From Ottowia sp. (GTDB taxonomy: Bacteria; Pseudomonadota; Gammaproteobacteria; Burkholderiales; Burkholderiaceae_C): a stretch of DNA of 64,000 bases. Positions 1 through 9,784 of the stretch are shown one piece after another. Position 1 is the stretch's first letter. Each line of letters begins with the position of its first letter. The stretch is from contig NZ_JADJCO010000003.1 in NCBI RefSeq assembly GCF_016703145.1, positions 1,805,790 to 1,869,789 of the forward strand, read 5' to 3'. Both the position numbers and the translations under genes were made by a program. The notes under the pieces are model-generated. The model was not told the origin of the DNA. It did no database searches and saw nothing but the letters and a program-made list of their open reading frames with translations.

Positions 1-1
1 A

Positions 2-862
2 AAGCTGTTCGAGGACATCACTCGGTTGCCGCAGTACTACCCAACCCGTTGCGAGCGTACAATTCTGTCGACGTACATCCGGGAGATCGCGCTACTCCTG
101 GGGCACAACAGGGTGCTCGTTGAGTTCGGTGCGGGCTCCGCCACCAAGACTTCCGTGCTGCTTGGTCACGTCTTGTTCTCGGAGTACATCGCCATCGACA
201 TCTCCGGCGAATTCTTGCGCGAATCCATTGCGTCTCTGCAGGCCCAGTTCCCGCATATTCCTATGCGGCCTGTGGAGGCGGACTTTCTGCGTCCGATGGA
301 GCTGCCGCATACGGTCCTGCAGCGAGGTGGCGTCGGCTTTTTCCCGGGATCTACCCTCGGTAATCTGAGCGAAGCGGCCGCAGTCAACCTCCTGCGGACG
401 TTTGGCGACGCCCTAGGTCCTGATTCCACCCTGCTCCTGGGGATCGACCTGCTGAAGGACGAAGCAATCCTCCTGCCGGCATATGACGACCCGCAGGGCG
501 TCACCGCCAGGTTCAACCTCAATCTACTGCACCGCATCAACCGGGAACTTGTCGGCGACATTCCGGTGTCTGCCTTCAAGCACGAGGTGCGGTGGAATGA
601 AGGGCTATCCCGGATAGAGATGCATCTTCGCGCGCGATACGACGTGCAGTTTCGCGTAGCCGATTGCAGCTTCTCCATGCGGGAGGGCGAAACCATTCAT
701 ACCGAGAACAGCTACAAGTACACCGTCCGGGATGTTCGCCTGCTGCTCAGGGCGGGAGGATGGAACACGACCGGCTTTTGGACTGACCCGGACGGATACT
801 TTGCAGTTCTCTCCGCGCAACGTGTCCCGATCGGCAGCGACCAAGAATACAGCGCCGACTGA
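2..862 (+). CDS. egtD: L-histidine N-alpha-methyltransferase EgtD (5' end outside window)
   Basis: EgtD transfers three methyl groups from SAM to histidine, giving hercynine, the first step of ergothioneine synthesis. The frame is open from position 2 and a TTG at 26 is internal, so the gene starts upstream of the window. The start of the visible protein reads LFEDITRLPQYYPTR, a family hallmark. A SAM-binding segment follows (VEFGAGSATKTSVLL), then LGIDLLKD and FNLNLLHRINREL, all typical of Methyltransf_33 proteins. About 286 residues are visible, against roughly 320 in the family. egtB follows 205 bp downstream on the same strand, so the two probably form one ergothioneine unit. Cytoplasmic. 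Confidence 0.93.
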   Translation, partial: KLFEDITRLPQYYPTRCERTILSTYIREIALLLGHNRVLVEFGAGSATKTSVLLGHVLFSEYIAIDISGEFLRESIASLQAQFPHIPMRPVEADFLRPMELPHTVLQRGGVGFFPGSTLGNLSEAAAVNLLRTFGDALGPDSTLLLGIDLLKDEAILLPAYDDPQGVTARFNLNLLHRINRELVGDIPVSAFKHEVRWNEGLSRIEMHLRARYDVQFRVADCSFSMREGETIHTENSYKYTVRDVRLLLRAGGWNTTGFWTDPDGYFAVLSAQRVPIGSDQEYSAD

Positions 863-1067
863 TACGTGCGCGGCCTACGTTCAGCGCATCAGCAACGGCT
901 AACCCGCTCTCTCTGTCTCCTAGCGACGACGAAGCAAGCCACTCACACGAGGGGGCCTGCCCAGGACGACTGAGCCCAATTCGCGGTCAGAACAATGGAC
1001 GAGGGCGCCGCTCGACTGGCTCTCTGTCGATGTTCTGTCAATCACGTGGCTGCTCTGAGCGCCGGGC

Positions 1068-2363
1068 ATGCTCGTAAAAAAAGGACCCGGGCTCATGACC
1101 AGGAATTTACTTTGCGCGTTGTCTCCCGCGAGTCTTATCATTCCTGACGCGACAGATCGCGCAGCCCTTGCGAACCATTTTGCACAGATTCGCGCAGCCA
1201 GTCTGCGTGCAGCGAGTCCCCTGAGCGTAGAGGACCAGTGCGTACAGTCAATGGCAGATGTGAGTCCCACGAAGTGGCACCTTGCGCACACGACGTGGTT
1301 CTTCGAGGCCGTAGTCCTGATGCCTCATACATCATGCGAGCCCTTCAACGCGTCCTATCTGCACCTGTTCAATTCGTACTACGAGTCCCTGGGTAGCCGC
1401 CATCCGAGGGCCCAGCGAGGGCTTCTCACTCGTCCAGCACTGCGGGAAGTGCATCGGTATCGTGAGCACGTCGACGCCGCTGTCCTTCGGCTAATTGAGG
1501 AGGTCGACAACGAAACCCTCGAGTCTGTGGGGCCGCTGATTATTCTTGGTCTGCAGCATGAGCAGCAGCATCAAGAGCTCATTGTCGCGGACGCCCTACA
1601 CCTGCTCTCGTGCAATCCGATGCTCCCGGCACTTCGAGCCTCTGGAGAAGGGCCACTTCGCCTTCAAGCTCCTTCACAGGTTAAATGGCTGGATGGACCG
1701 AGCGGGTTGGTAGAGGTCGGCCATCCAGGTGGAACCTGTGCGTTCGACAACGAAACCCCGCGACATCGTTGCTGGCTGGCGCCATTCCAAATTGCCGACC
1801 GCTTGGTCACTTGCTCAGAGTACGTCGACTTCATCGCCGACGGTGGCTATAAAACTCCCGCCTTGTGGCTGTCCGAGGGCTGGGCGGTGGTTCAGTCCAG
1901 TGGCTGGCAAATGCCCGCGTACTGGATTGCGCCAAGAGACTCCGGCGTGCCAGCCGAGGGGTGGCAGGTGTTCGGGCTTGCCGGAGTCCAGCCGATGGAT
2001 CTTGGAGCCCCAGTGAGCCAGCTGAGCTTCTATGAGGCTGCTGCCTTTGCTCTATGGAGCGGTGCTCGACTGCCCACAGAGGCTGAATGGGAATCGGCGG
2101 CACTGTTGCCGGAGATTCGACAGCTCACAGGTCATGTCTGGCAGTGGACGCGCTCTTCTTTTGACCCGTATCCAGGATTCAGGCCATGGCCTGGCGCTAT
2201 CGGTGAGTACAACGGGAAGTTCATGGTCGGCCAAGTTGTTCTCCGCGGTGGAAGCGTGGCCACCCCACGCGGCCACACGCGCCTCACCTATCGCAATTTC
2301 TTTCCGCCCGCGACCAGGTGGCAATTCAGTGGGCTGCGCCTCGCGCGGGACAGGGAGTGTTGA
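1068..2363 (+). CDS. egtB: Ergothioneine biosynthesis protein EgtB (iron-dependent sulfoxide synthase)
   Basis: EgtB couples hercynine to a thiol (cysteine or gamma-glutamylcysteine) with O2, using a non-haem iron. The N-terminal DinB_2 domain carries the three-histidine iron site: WHLAHTTWFFE near residue 65 and LQHEQQHQEL near residue 163. The C-terminal half is an FGE-sulfatase domain (PTEAEWE, GHVWQWTRSSF, VLRGGSVATP, YRNFFPP). The length, 431 residues, is normal. The start is either the ATG at 1068 or the ATG at 1095, and neither has a strong ribosome site. No egtA, egtC or egtE is visible, so the final lyase must be elsewhere. Which thiol is used cannot be told from the sequence by eye. 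Confidence 0.93.
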   Translation: MLVKKGPGLMTRNLLCALSPASLIIPDATDRAALANHFAQIRAASLRAASPLSVEDQCVQSMADVSPTKWHLAHTTWFFEAVVLMPHTSCEPFNASYLHLFNSYYESLGSRHPRAQRGLLTRPALREVHRYREHVDAAVLRLIEEVDNETLESVGPLIILGLQHEQQHQELIVADALHLLSCNPMLPALRASGEGPLRLQAPSQVKWLDGPSGLVEVGHPGGTCAFDNETPRHRCWLAPFQIADRLVTCSEYVDFIADGGYKTPALWLSEGWAVVQSSGWQMPAYWIAPRDSGVPAEGWQVFGLAGVQPMDLGAPVSQLSFYEAAAFALWSGARLPTEAEWESAALLPEIRQLTGHVWQWTRSSFDPYPGFRPWPGAIGEYNGKFMVGQVVLRGGSVATPRGHTRLTYRNFFPPATRWQFSGLRLARDREC

Positions 2364-2545
2364 TGCCTGGCTGAAACAGAGGCGGGGCACGCCGTGAGGC
2401 ACCGAGTTCCGCCTGCTGGTCACAAGGGATAGCGCTGAATGACTCGGGCAGGGTCGCCTCAGTCCTTGCAGGCGGAGGAACTGAGGGCCGATGCGCAAAC
2501 TGGTGGTAAGTCCAGGCGCTAAGACCGATAGCAGCCGGAATCGGG

Positions 2546-3193
2546 CTATGCCAGCGCATCTGCCACGTGGTTGCGAAGCATCGGAACAATGTCCCTGTCG
2601 AACCACGGATTCTGCTTCAGCCAGTTCTGGTTGCGCGGCGACGGGTGGGGCAGGGTGATGAACTGCGGCGCATACGACTTCCATGCGGCGACTGTCTCAG
2701 TGAGGGTCGCCCGCCTGCGTTCACCGAGGTACTTCGCCTGAGCGTACTGCCCGATGAAGATAGTCAGTCGAATGTGTGGCAGCGAGGAGAGGATGCGTTC
2801 ATGCCAAAGAGGCGCGCACTCGGGACGTGGTGGCAAGTCTCCGCTGCGACCTCGACCGGGATAGCACAGGCCCATCGGCACGATCGCGAACCGGCGCGCG
2901 TCATAGAACACCGATTCCTCGACCCCCAACCACTCCCTCAACCGTTTCCCGCTTGCATCGTGCCACGGAATCCCACTTTCGTGAACCTTAAGGCCTGGTG
3001 CTTGACCGACCATCAAGATGCGAGCGGACGGCGAGATTCTCACAATAGGTCGAGGACCCAGCGGGAGATGCGCCTCGCAGACGCGGCAAGCCTGAATCTC
3101 ACTCAGAAGCGCGTCAAGGCGACCAGCAGCAGAGCGGTGCAGCGGCATCGAAGGCAAGTGAGAGTCGTTCGCAAAGATACGTTGAGTAGGCAT
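2546..3193 (-). CDS. Uracil-DNA glycosylase-superfamily protein
   Basis: This is a member of the uracil-DNA glycosylase fold, probably a base-excision repair enzyme. It has a paired-cysteine motif (CRVCEAHLP), the pocket motif GQAPGLKVHESGIPWHDASG, and the C-terminal motif PHPSPRNQNWLKQNPWF, typical of this single-domain subfamily. The ATG at 3193 is preferred, giving 215 residues, because upstream in-frame sequence is low-quality basic residues unlike the family. An ATG at 3148 is also possible. The gene is convergent with egtB. Substrate range is unknown. Confidence 0.82.
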   Translation of the reverse strand: MPTQRIFANDSHLPSMPLHRSAAGRLDALLSEIQACRVCEAHLPLGPRPIVRISPSARILMVGQAPGLKVHESGIPWHDASGKRLREWLGVEESVFYDARRFAIVPMGLCYPGRGRSGDLPPRPECAPLWHERILSSLPHIRLTIFIGQYAQAKYLGERRRATLTETVAAWKSYAPQFITLPHPSPRNQNWLKQNPWFDRDIVPMLRNHVADALA

Positions 3194-4136
3194 GACGGTC
3201 TGATTGCGAAAGGATTCCTGTCGCAGCGCAGCGCAGCGCAGTGCCGGTGGTGGCCAGCTTACACGCCATCGCGCAGACGTGCTCAACCCTTTGGCGTCAG
3301 CTTCTGGATAGTTGTTTTGCAAAGAATGAATTGGGTGCGCGCGTGAATGGAATCAAGCGGCGCCGGGGCCACTTCCATGCTGCGTTTACGTGAAACGTTA
3401 CCCCGGTCCCTCCAAGTTTGAAGAGCTTGACCTTTGAAGTCGTTGAGGGCCTGTCATTTGGAGAAAGCCTCGGAGTACCGGACCAATTCAGCCACAGCAA
3501 CCCAGCGACGGTCGGTTCCGCATCACTGTGCTGATCAATCCCTAGTGCGCTTGGAAGGCTTTTCGCTGGGGAACTGCGCGGGCCACATCCCTCGCGGCGA
3601 CGATAGGAGATGTATTCCGGACTATCAGACACGCCGAGCGCCGTACAGTGCCCCAGCGCTCGCTCCCGAACCCTATTTCGGAGTGGTGCGGAAAACGCTT
3701 CCTGCCGGAGCGGCGAGTTCTCTCTTCTCTTGCTCGCCAAGCGCAATGAGGCTAAGCGCCCTCCGAGGGCCATCGTGTCGGCGGCAAGTTGAATGGGGAC
3801 TCCATATGCGAATTCTGTTATTGGGCCGGGTAGCGTCGGAGGCCATTTTGGCACCTGTCGGGGCAGTCAAGTTGCATCGCGTCCTTCTTTGCACGCCGCC
3901 GGCATCTCGGGGGGCAGGCATTCAATGAGACTTCGCTTGAAAAGCCATTTTCTGATGGTGAAGCTTTGTCGGTATAGACGTAGCAGCCAAGGTTTTTTCG
4001 GCAAGCGTCCACCTACGTTGGCAATTGAGCGTGCGCTCAGTGCGGAGCGAGTCGGGGCGGTGGAGCGCGACACCAGTTTGAAGTTGAGCGGGGATCCGAT
4101 TCCCGCTGAGTTCCGACGGTGACCGGGTAGCCAAGC
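3194..4136. other. 943-bp stretch without a supported gene
   Basis: Open frames of up to about 185 codons occur on both strands here, but none resembles a known family or has a convincing start. The segment carries the divergent upstream regions of the glycosylase-like gene and cbpA. It may be degenerate sequence. Confidence 0.5.
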
Positions 4137-5081
4137 ATGGAGTTCAAGGACTACTACAAGACGCTCGGCGTGGAGAAGACGGCCACGGCAGAGGAGATAA
4201 AGAAAGCGTTTCGTAAGCTCGCGCGCAAGTTCCACCCCGACGTCAGCAAGGTACCGGACGCGTCTGCACGGATGGCGGAGGTGAACGAGGCCAATGGAGT
4301 TCTGTCAGATCCCGAAAAGCGCGCCGAATACGATCAGCTGTTAGCGCAGCCACAAAGCGCTCGCGAGTTCCGGTCTCCACCAGACTGGCAACAAGGCTTC
4401 GACTTCACATCTGTTGGCGGAAACGCGCAGCACAGCGACTTCTTTGAGGAGTTGTTCGGGCGCGCCACCCGCACGCGCCGGGGCGGGGCGCGTCACCCTG
4501 AAGGACCGATTCCGGGTGAGGCTAGACACACACGCATCGAGCTCGAACTACTGGATACCTATCTTGGCGCGGTGCGCATGCTGGAGCTAGACGCAGTGCG
4601 TATTGACGATCAAGGCCAACCCAGGCGCGAGAAACGCCAACTGGAAGTTCGGATACCGAAGGGAGTACGGGAGGGTCAGCACATCCGGTTGGCAGGGCAG
4701 GGTAGTCCAGGCGTCAACGGCGGCCCACCCGGCGACCTACTGTTGGAAGTGGCGATCCGCGCAAATACCAAGTGGCGTGCCGACGGTAAGGACGTACACG
4801 GTCGCCTATCGCTGTCTCCTTGGGAAGCCGCGCTTGGAGCGTCAGTGACGGTGCGACTGCCAGCGGACGACGCTGTGGAGGTAACAGTCCCTGGCGGCTG
4901 GACGCCTGGCAAAAAGCTGCGGCTGAAGGGTCGTGGAATCCCCGCATCCGAACCCGGCGACCTTTACCTGGTGCTGGAAGTCGTCTTGCCGGCCGCTGCC
5001 ACCGACGGACAGCGCGACGCGTATTCGGCCTTGGCGCACGCATTTCCCGGATTTGACGCGCGGACAGTCGCAGGAACGTGA
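4137..5081 (+). CDS. cbpA: DnaJ-class co-chaperone CbpA
   Basis: CbpA is a J-domain co-chaperone that stimulates DnaK ATPase and also binds curved DNA. Residues 1-70 form the J domain (FKDYYKTLGVEKTATAEEIK, then the HPD tripeptide in KFHPDVSK). A short Gly/Phe-rich linker follows, then two DnaJ C-terminal beta domains (RIELELLDTYLGAVRMLELD, VRIPKGVREGQHIRLAGQG). There is no zinc-finger domain, which separates CbpA from DnaJ. The 314-residue length is typical. cbpM follows at once, as in the E. coli cbpAM operon. Confidence 0.95.
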   Translation: MEFKDYYKTLGVEKTATAEEIKKAFRKLARKFHPDVSKVPDASARMAEVNEANGVLSDPEKRAEYDQLLAQPQSAREFRSPPDWQQGFDFTSVGGNAQHSDFFEELFGRATRTRRGGARHPEGPIPGEARHTRIELELLDTYLGAVRMLELDAVRIDDQGQPRREKRQLEVRIPKGVREGQHIRLAGQGSPGVNGGPPGDLLLEVAIRANTKWRADGKDVHGRLSLSPWEAALGASVTVRLPADDAVEVTVPGGWTPGKKLRLKGRGIPASEPGDLYLVLEVVLPAAATDGQRDAYSALAHAFPGFDARTVAGT

Positions 5082-5083
5082 AC

Positions 5084-5374
5084 ATGAAACCCATACTCGA
5101 TGCAGAAGTGCTGATAGGCGCGGTGTTCTCAGTTGAGGAGGCGGCGCGGGCCTGCGGCGTAGACGTGCTTTGGCTTGAGAAACGCGTTGACGCAGGCGTG
5201 CTGCATGTCCACGTGGGGTCTGAAGGATGGCGCTTCGACTGTTTCACACTGGTGCGCGCACGGCGGGTTGCGCACCTGGAGACCTGCTTTGATGCGGATC
5301 CACAGCTGGCGGCCCTCACGGCGGACTTGATTGAAGAAGTGGCACGTCTGCGTAGGCAATTGGAATTGCGCTGA
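5084..5374 (+). CDS. cbpM: Chaperone modulator CbpM
   Basis: CbpM is a small MerR-like protein that binds the CbpA J domain and inhibits it. The sequence has the expected layout: a helix-turn-helix-like N-terminus (EEAARACGVDVLWLEKRVDA), a beta strand (GSEGWRFDCFTL), and a C-terminal helix ending LIEEVARLRRQLELR. ATG 5084 is preferred because an AGGAA lies 7 bases upstream. A GTG at 5078 would overlap the cbpA stop. Position directly behind cbpA supports the call. Confidence 0.88.
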   Translation: MKPILDAEVLIGAVFSVEEAARACGVDVLWLEKRVDAGVLHVHVGSEGWRFDCFTLVRARRVAHLETCFDADPQLAALTADLIEEVARLRRQLELR

Positions 5375-5450
5375 ACGTCGCCATGGTGCCGAGGGTCGCC
5401 GATCTTCTGGGGTAATCGCTCACCACCAGAGCAGCCAAGGAAAGAATCTC

Positions 5451-6989
5451 ATGAATCAGCTATTGAAGGCCACTCCTCTCGCGACACAGTTGCCTTCCGT
5501 GCCGCCCTCATCGAATCGGCACTTCATCAAGACCACGGGCCTCGTCCTCGCGGTTGCTGCGTTGTTGGCCGTGCTGTGGATGCCGGCTGCGCCGGGGCTG
5601 CCGCCGGCTGGCCAGGTGATGCTGGCTGTACTTGCCTTCGCCGTGATCGTCTGGATGACCGAGGCTCTCGACTATGCCGTGAGTGCTGTAGTAGTCGGCG
5701 CACTGATGATCTTCCTTCTGGCTGCGACCCCCGATGTCGCAAAGCCGGAGAGCGGTGACATTGGGACCGGTGCGGCGCTGAGCCTGGCACTGTCGGGCTT
5801 TTCAAACAGTGCTGTCGCATTAGTCGCGGCAGCTTGTTTTATCGCCGCCGCTATGACGGCCACGGGGCTTGACCGGCGCATCGCGCTGCTCGTGCTTTCC
5901 AAAGTAGATGCGCGCACCAATCAAATCGTTATTGGCGCCATGGTCGTGGGCTTCCTGCTGTCGTTCATCGTGCCCAGCACAACGGCAAGGGTGGCTTGCC
6001 TGGTGCCCATCATGATGGGCTTCATTCTTGCCTTCAAGGTGGACAAGCGCAGTCGATTCGCGGGCCTGCTGGTGATCGCAGCGGCACAGACTGCCAGCGT
6101 CTGGAACATCGGCATCAAGACCGCGGCGGCGCAGAACTTGGTGGCCATCGGCTTCATCGAAAGGCAGTTCCAGGCCACGATCACATGGATGGAGTGGTTC
6201 ATTGCCGGGGCGCCGTTCTCAGCACTGATGAGCGTCGCGGTCTACTTCATCATGACCCGCATGATGAAACCGGAAATGAAGGAGATCGAGGGCGGCCGGG
6301 TGACTATTCGAAAGCAGCTGGATGCGATCGGGAAGACAACTACGAGAGAGTGGAAACTCCTGGCGATAGTGTTGGTACTGCTGGGCTTTTGGGCGACCGA
6401 GAAAGTGCTGCACGACTTCGACACGTCGTCGACAACTATCGCCGCGATCGCCTTGATGCTGCTGCCTCGCCTGGGCGTGATGGATTGGAAAGAGTCGCAG
6501 CACGGCTTTCCCTGGGGAACGGTCGTGCTGTTCGCGGTCGGCATCAGTGTGGGAACGGCCTTGCTGAGGACCAATGCGGCCGGCTGGCTCGCAAACCTGA
6601 TTGTGCAGAACCTTGGTCTTCAACACGCCAGCGCCTTCGTTGTCCTGATGCTGCTGTCTCTGTTTTTGATCGTCATCCACCTCGGCTTTGCGAGCGCTAC
6701 AGCTCTCGCCTCGACGATGATTCCCATCATCATGAGCGTTCTGCTGGCCGTTCAGACGCCGGCCATCAACGTCATCGGAATGACGATGCTTTTGCAGTTC
6801 GTCGTGAGCTTTGGATTCATCCTTCCGGTGAACGCGCCGCAGAACATGATTGCCTACGGCACAGGCACATTCGACGCACGAGATTTCGTTCGCACCGGCT
6901 TCGTCATCACATTGGTAGCCATGGCGCTTCTGGTCGTCTTCGCGTTGACCTATTGGCCCTGGATGGGGTACATGACGAAGACAGCTTGA
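5451..6989 (+). CDS. DASS (SLC13-type) anion/dicarboxylate transporter
   Basis: This is an inner-membrane transporter of the divalent anion:sodium symporter / SLC13 family, likely moving dicarboxylates, tricarboxylates or sulfate. It has about 11-13 hydrophobic helices over 512 residues, and a family signature near the C-terminus (ILPVNAPQNMIAYGTGTF followed by DARDFVRTG). ATG 5451 follows AAGGAAAG at a good distance; an upstream in-frame start at 5331 lies inside cbpM and gives an unlikely extension. Substrate and sodium coupling cannot be read from the sequence. Confidence 0.87.
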   Translation: MNQLLKATPLATQLPSVPPSSNRHFIKTTGLVLAVAALLAVLWMPAAPGLPPAGQVMLAVLAFAVIVWMTEALDYAVSAVVVGALMIFLLAATPDVAKPESGDIGTGAALSLALSGFSNSAVALVAAACFIAAAMTATGLDRRIALLVLSKVDARTNQIVIGAMVVGFLLSFIVPSTTARVACLVPIMMGFILAFKVDKRSRFAGLLVIAAAQTASVWNIGIKTAAAQNLVAIGFIERQFQATITWMEWFIAGAPFSALMSVAVYFIMTRMMKPEMKEIEGGRVTIRKQLDAIGKTTTREWKLLAIVLVLLGFWATEKVLHDFDTSSTTIAAIALMLLPRLGVMDWKESQHGFPWGTVVLFAVGISVGTALLRTNAAGWLANLIVQNLGLQHASAFVVLMLLSLFLIVIHLGFASATALASTMIPIIMSVLLAVQTPAINVIGMTMLLQFVVSFGFILPVNAPQNMIAYGTGTFDARDFVRTGFVITLVAMALLVVFALTYWPWMGYMTKTA

Positions 6990-7164
6990 AGGCGCCATGT
7001 CATTTCCGGTAAAACTGACAAGGAAGTGATGCACGCGAAGCACCAAACCCGTAGCCGACATAAGGCAACGGGCCCCGCCCAGACCATCTTGTTCACGAGG
7101 CCGCTTGGTCTCGGAGGCGCATCGGCGCAAGAATTGTCTGGCACCTCACCACAGGAGGCATCTC

Positions 7165-7484
7165 ATGTCTACGTATCGATTCAAATCTCGTGAAACGGGC
7201 GACCTCGTGATGCTCAAGCAGCACGGCCAACTTTGCTGGAGATCATGGGCAAGGACCCATCGGGTCCGGGCGTCATCCAGCCCGCCGAGATGAGCGGGGC
7301 CGTGAAGGCCATCCGCGCTGCCGTGGCGGCCGACGAGGCGCGCCAGAAGCCCAAGGAAGAGGACGACACGGACGATGCATCGTCCTCCTCCGACACGGTG
7401 AGCCTGCGCGTGCGCAGCAGCCCCTTGATCGAGATGCTGCAGCGCTGCGAAAAAGCCGGGGTCGATATCGTCTGGGGGGTGTGA
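7165..7484 (+). pseudogene. DUF1840 protein, broken by a one-base frameshift
   Basis: DUF1840 is a small uncharacterised family found mainly in betaproteobacteria. The 5' part (ATG 7165 behind AGGAGG) reads MSTYRFKSRETGDLVMLKQH. The rest, in another frame from about 7230, reads LLEIMGKDPSGPGVIQPAEM and ends LIEMLQRCEKAGVDIVWGV. Together they match the usual domain, but one base is missing near 7226-7232. Either the gene is inactive or this is a sequencing deletion. The Asp/Ser-rich middle (DDTDDASSSSD) is a normal variable linker. Function unknown. Confidence 0.8.
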
Positions 7485-7817
7485 AGGAAGCGCCCCACGC
7501 AGCGCTTCGCGCTGTCGCCCGAGGGGGCGACATCTGTTTATCGATGTCTCATAAGTCGGTGGCGACGAGGGTACCGAGACAACTCAGCACGAGGAATGGC
7601 AGTAGCTGGATGATAAAGTGGTAAACGCATTACACATAGCTATGCTTTCCCCACGGGCATGCGTTCACCAACTGCCAGACACGATGAACATTTCTCAGAA
7701 TGAACTCGTGGAGCAGGAGTGCTTGCCAGAGTGAATTCGTACGTTGATAGCCCAAAGGCCTTGGCCGTCGGGCAAAATCCTGGCTCGAAGAGCAGGACAC
7801 AACAGTGCTTATGCCAT
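7485..7817. other. 333-bp stretch between DUF1840 and trxC
   Basis: No gene is supported. GC-rich inverted sequence right after the DUF1840 stop (around 7490-7530: GCAGCGCTTCGCGCTG and TCGCCCGAGGGGGCGA) could form hairpins and act as a bidirectional terminator between the convergent genes, although no T-run follows. Confidence 0.4.
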
Positions 7818-8270
7818 CTATCCCAGGTTCCGTGCTAGGGCTTGGGCCTGGACCCATCTGACGATGTCCGGTGCACTCATGGCACCTGTTTGTCTGGCAA
7901 CCTCACGTCCTCCTTGAAATAGAGCCAGTGTCGGGATGCTGCGAATGTTGAAGCGCTCTGCCAGCGAGTGGACAGCTTGCGTATCGACCTTTGCCAACCG
8001 GAAATCGGGTTCAAGTTGCGACGCAGCGTGTTCGAATGCGGGTGCCATCTGGTGGCACGGCCCGCACCATGGCGCCCAGAAGTCCACCAGAACCGGAATC
8101 TCGTTTCGCGACACATGCTTGTCGAAGGAGGCCTCGTCCAAGTTGGATGAGCTCGCGTTGAATAGAGGTCGATGACAGCTACCGCAGTTTGGTTCTCTCG
8201 TGAGGTGTTCGCTCGCTATCCGGTTTGTGATCTGGCAGTTTGGACAAACTACGTGCAGCTTTTCGAACAT
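7818..8270 (-). CDS. trxC: Thioredoxin 2 (TrxC)
   Basis: TrxC is a zinc-containing thioredoxin that reduces protein disulfides and is often induced by oxidative stress. An N-terminal zinc module (CPNCQ, later CGSC) is followed by a thioredoxin fold with the active site FWAPWCGPCHQMAP and the cis-proline loop IRSIPTLALF. The protein from ATG 8270 has 150 residues, normal for TrxC. gshB lies 70 bp upstream on the same strand, suggesting co-transcription of two thiol-redox genes. Confidence 0.95.
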   Translation of the reverse strand: MFEKLHVVCPNCQITNRIASEHLTREPNCGSCHRPLFNASSSNLDEASFDKHVSRNEIPVLVDFWAPWCGPCHQMAPAFEHAASQLEPDFRLAKVDTQAVHSLAERFNIRSIPTLALFQGGREVARQTGAMSAPDIVRWVQAQALARNLG

Positions 8271-8340
8271 TTTTCGCTCCCAAAGGTAAAGGGCAATTGC
8301 TGTGCGCCGTAAACCACAGCGGGCGCCGCGGGGGTTCGTC

Positions 8341-9294
8341 CTACGTTGCGCGTGTAGTCCGTTCCAACGCGTCGACAAAAAGCGCCGGAACGTTGAAGCC
8401 GGTTTGGTCAGTGATTTCTTGAAAGCCGGTAGGACTGGTGACATTGATCTCAGTAACAGAATCACCGATCACATCAAGCCCAATGAGTAAAAGTCCGCGT
8501 GGTGCAAGTGCTCGGCCGATAAATTCTGCTATCTCACGGTTGCGCGGCGTCAAAGGCTGCGCCACCCCTTTGCCCCCAACCGCCAAGTTTCCACGCACTT
8601 CGGTACCCTGCGGAATACGTGCCAGGACAAAAGGCACGGGCTCGCCGTTGATTATGAGGATGCGCTTGTCGCCGTCTACGATCTGCGACACAAAGCGCTG
8701 GACCATGATGGTTTCGGCACCACCCTTGTTTAACGTCTCGATGATGACGCCTAGATTCAGCGCGCCCTGTCCGACTCGGAAAATGCCTTTTCCACCCATT
8801 CCATCAAGCGGCTTAAGAATGATATCGCCATGCTCCGCGTGGAAGTCCCGCACGGACGCCGCGTTGCGCGTAACCAGCGTCGGCGGTACGAGGTGAGAGA
8901 ACTCCATGATTGCGAGTTTCTCTGGATGGTCGCGAAGTGACCGCGGTCTGTTCACTACGTTGCCACCCTCTCGTTCAACTTGTTCCAGCAGGTGAGTGGC
9001 GTAGATGTACTCGGCGTTGAATGGTGGATCCTTGCGCATGAGGACAGCGTCAAAGTCTTTCAAGTCCATTTGCTTTGTGTCGTGGACGCGGTACCAGCTT
9101 GGGTAGGATCCGGTCAGGCTAATTTGCTGCACTGTGGCTGTGACAAAACTGCCTGACTTCCACTGAATGTCACGCGGCAGACATGCTGCTATATGGAGAC
9201 CACGCAGCTGGGCCTCGCGCATTATTGAGAAAGTGGTGTCCTTGTGGACCTTGAACTCATCCAGCGGATCGACGACAAACAAAAGCTTCTTCAT
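8341..9294 (-). CDS. gshB: Glutathione synthetase GshB
   Basis: GshB joins gamma-glutamylcysteine and glycine with ATP to form glutathione. The N-terminal GSH-S domain begins KKLLFVVDPLDEFKVHKDTT. The ATP-grasp domain follows, with the glycine-rich loop LDGMGGKGIFRV and the metal/phosphate-binding end GLDVIGDSVTEINVTSPTGF. The product from ATG 9294 has 317 residues, standard length, behind a good AGAGGAA site. No gshA is seen. It is probably in one unit with trxC. Confidence 0.96.
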   Translation of the reverse strand: MKKLLFVVDPLDEFKVHKDTTFSIMREAQLRGLHIAACLPRDIQWKSGSFVTATVQQISLTGSYPSWYRVHDTKQMDLKDFDAVLMRKDPPFNAEYIYATHLLEQVEREGGNVVNRPRSLRDHPEKLAIMEFSHLVPPTLVTRNAASVRDFHAEHGDIILKPLDGMGGKGIFRVGQGALNLGVIIETLNKGGAETIMVQRFVSQIVDGDKRILIINGEPVPFVLARIPQGTEVRGNLAVGGKGVAQPLTPRNREIAEFIGRALAPRGLLLIGLDVIGDSVTEINVTSPTGFQEITDQTGFNVPALFVDALERTTRAT

Positions 9295-9784
9295 CTGACG
9301 TTCCTCTTGCAGCATCGAACGAACTCGGGATACGGATTTCTTCACGCCATCGGCCTTCCCTTCGCGCTTACCTGAGCGGGAACGGGGAGTCGATTCTGCA
9401 TGGATGTTGGCCAGGAGCATCGACCATCCGAGCCAGGGCGTGGACTCCACGACGAGGGACCACTTCTTTCGGACTTCAAGCTGGTAGAAAGACTGGCTCC
9501 CCGCTGTTCTAAACACTCACTTCTTGTCATGCTGTGCATGGAGGGAGGCACTCGACTCAGACGGTGTACATGAGGGGACTCCGGGCGCTGCACGCTGGAC
9601 GCTTCTTCCGGACTCCGAGACGTCTTGGTGGCGGTATATTTCTAATTGCTGGTTCGAGTGCACCACAGGTGTGTCGCCCACGTCGTGGGGGGGCAAGAAA
9701 AGGCCCGCCCATCTGGTATCCGTGCCCGGCAGTCTCTGGTTCGTTACCCAGTGGAGGCTCCAGGCGCCTGGAGGGGTATTTCAT
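9295..9784. other. 490-bp divergent intergenic region (gshB / osmC)
   Basis: This stretch holds the upstream regions of gshB (leftward) and the OsmC gene (rightward). Open frames run through it on both strands, extending the gshB and osmC frames, but the translated extensions do not resemble either family. No clear promoter hexamers were recognised. Confidence 0.4.
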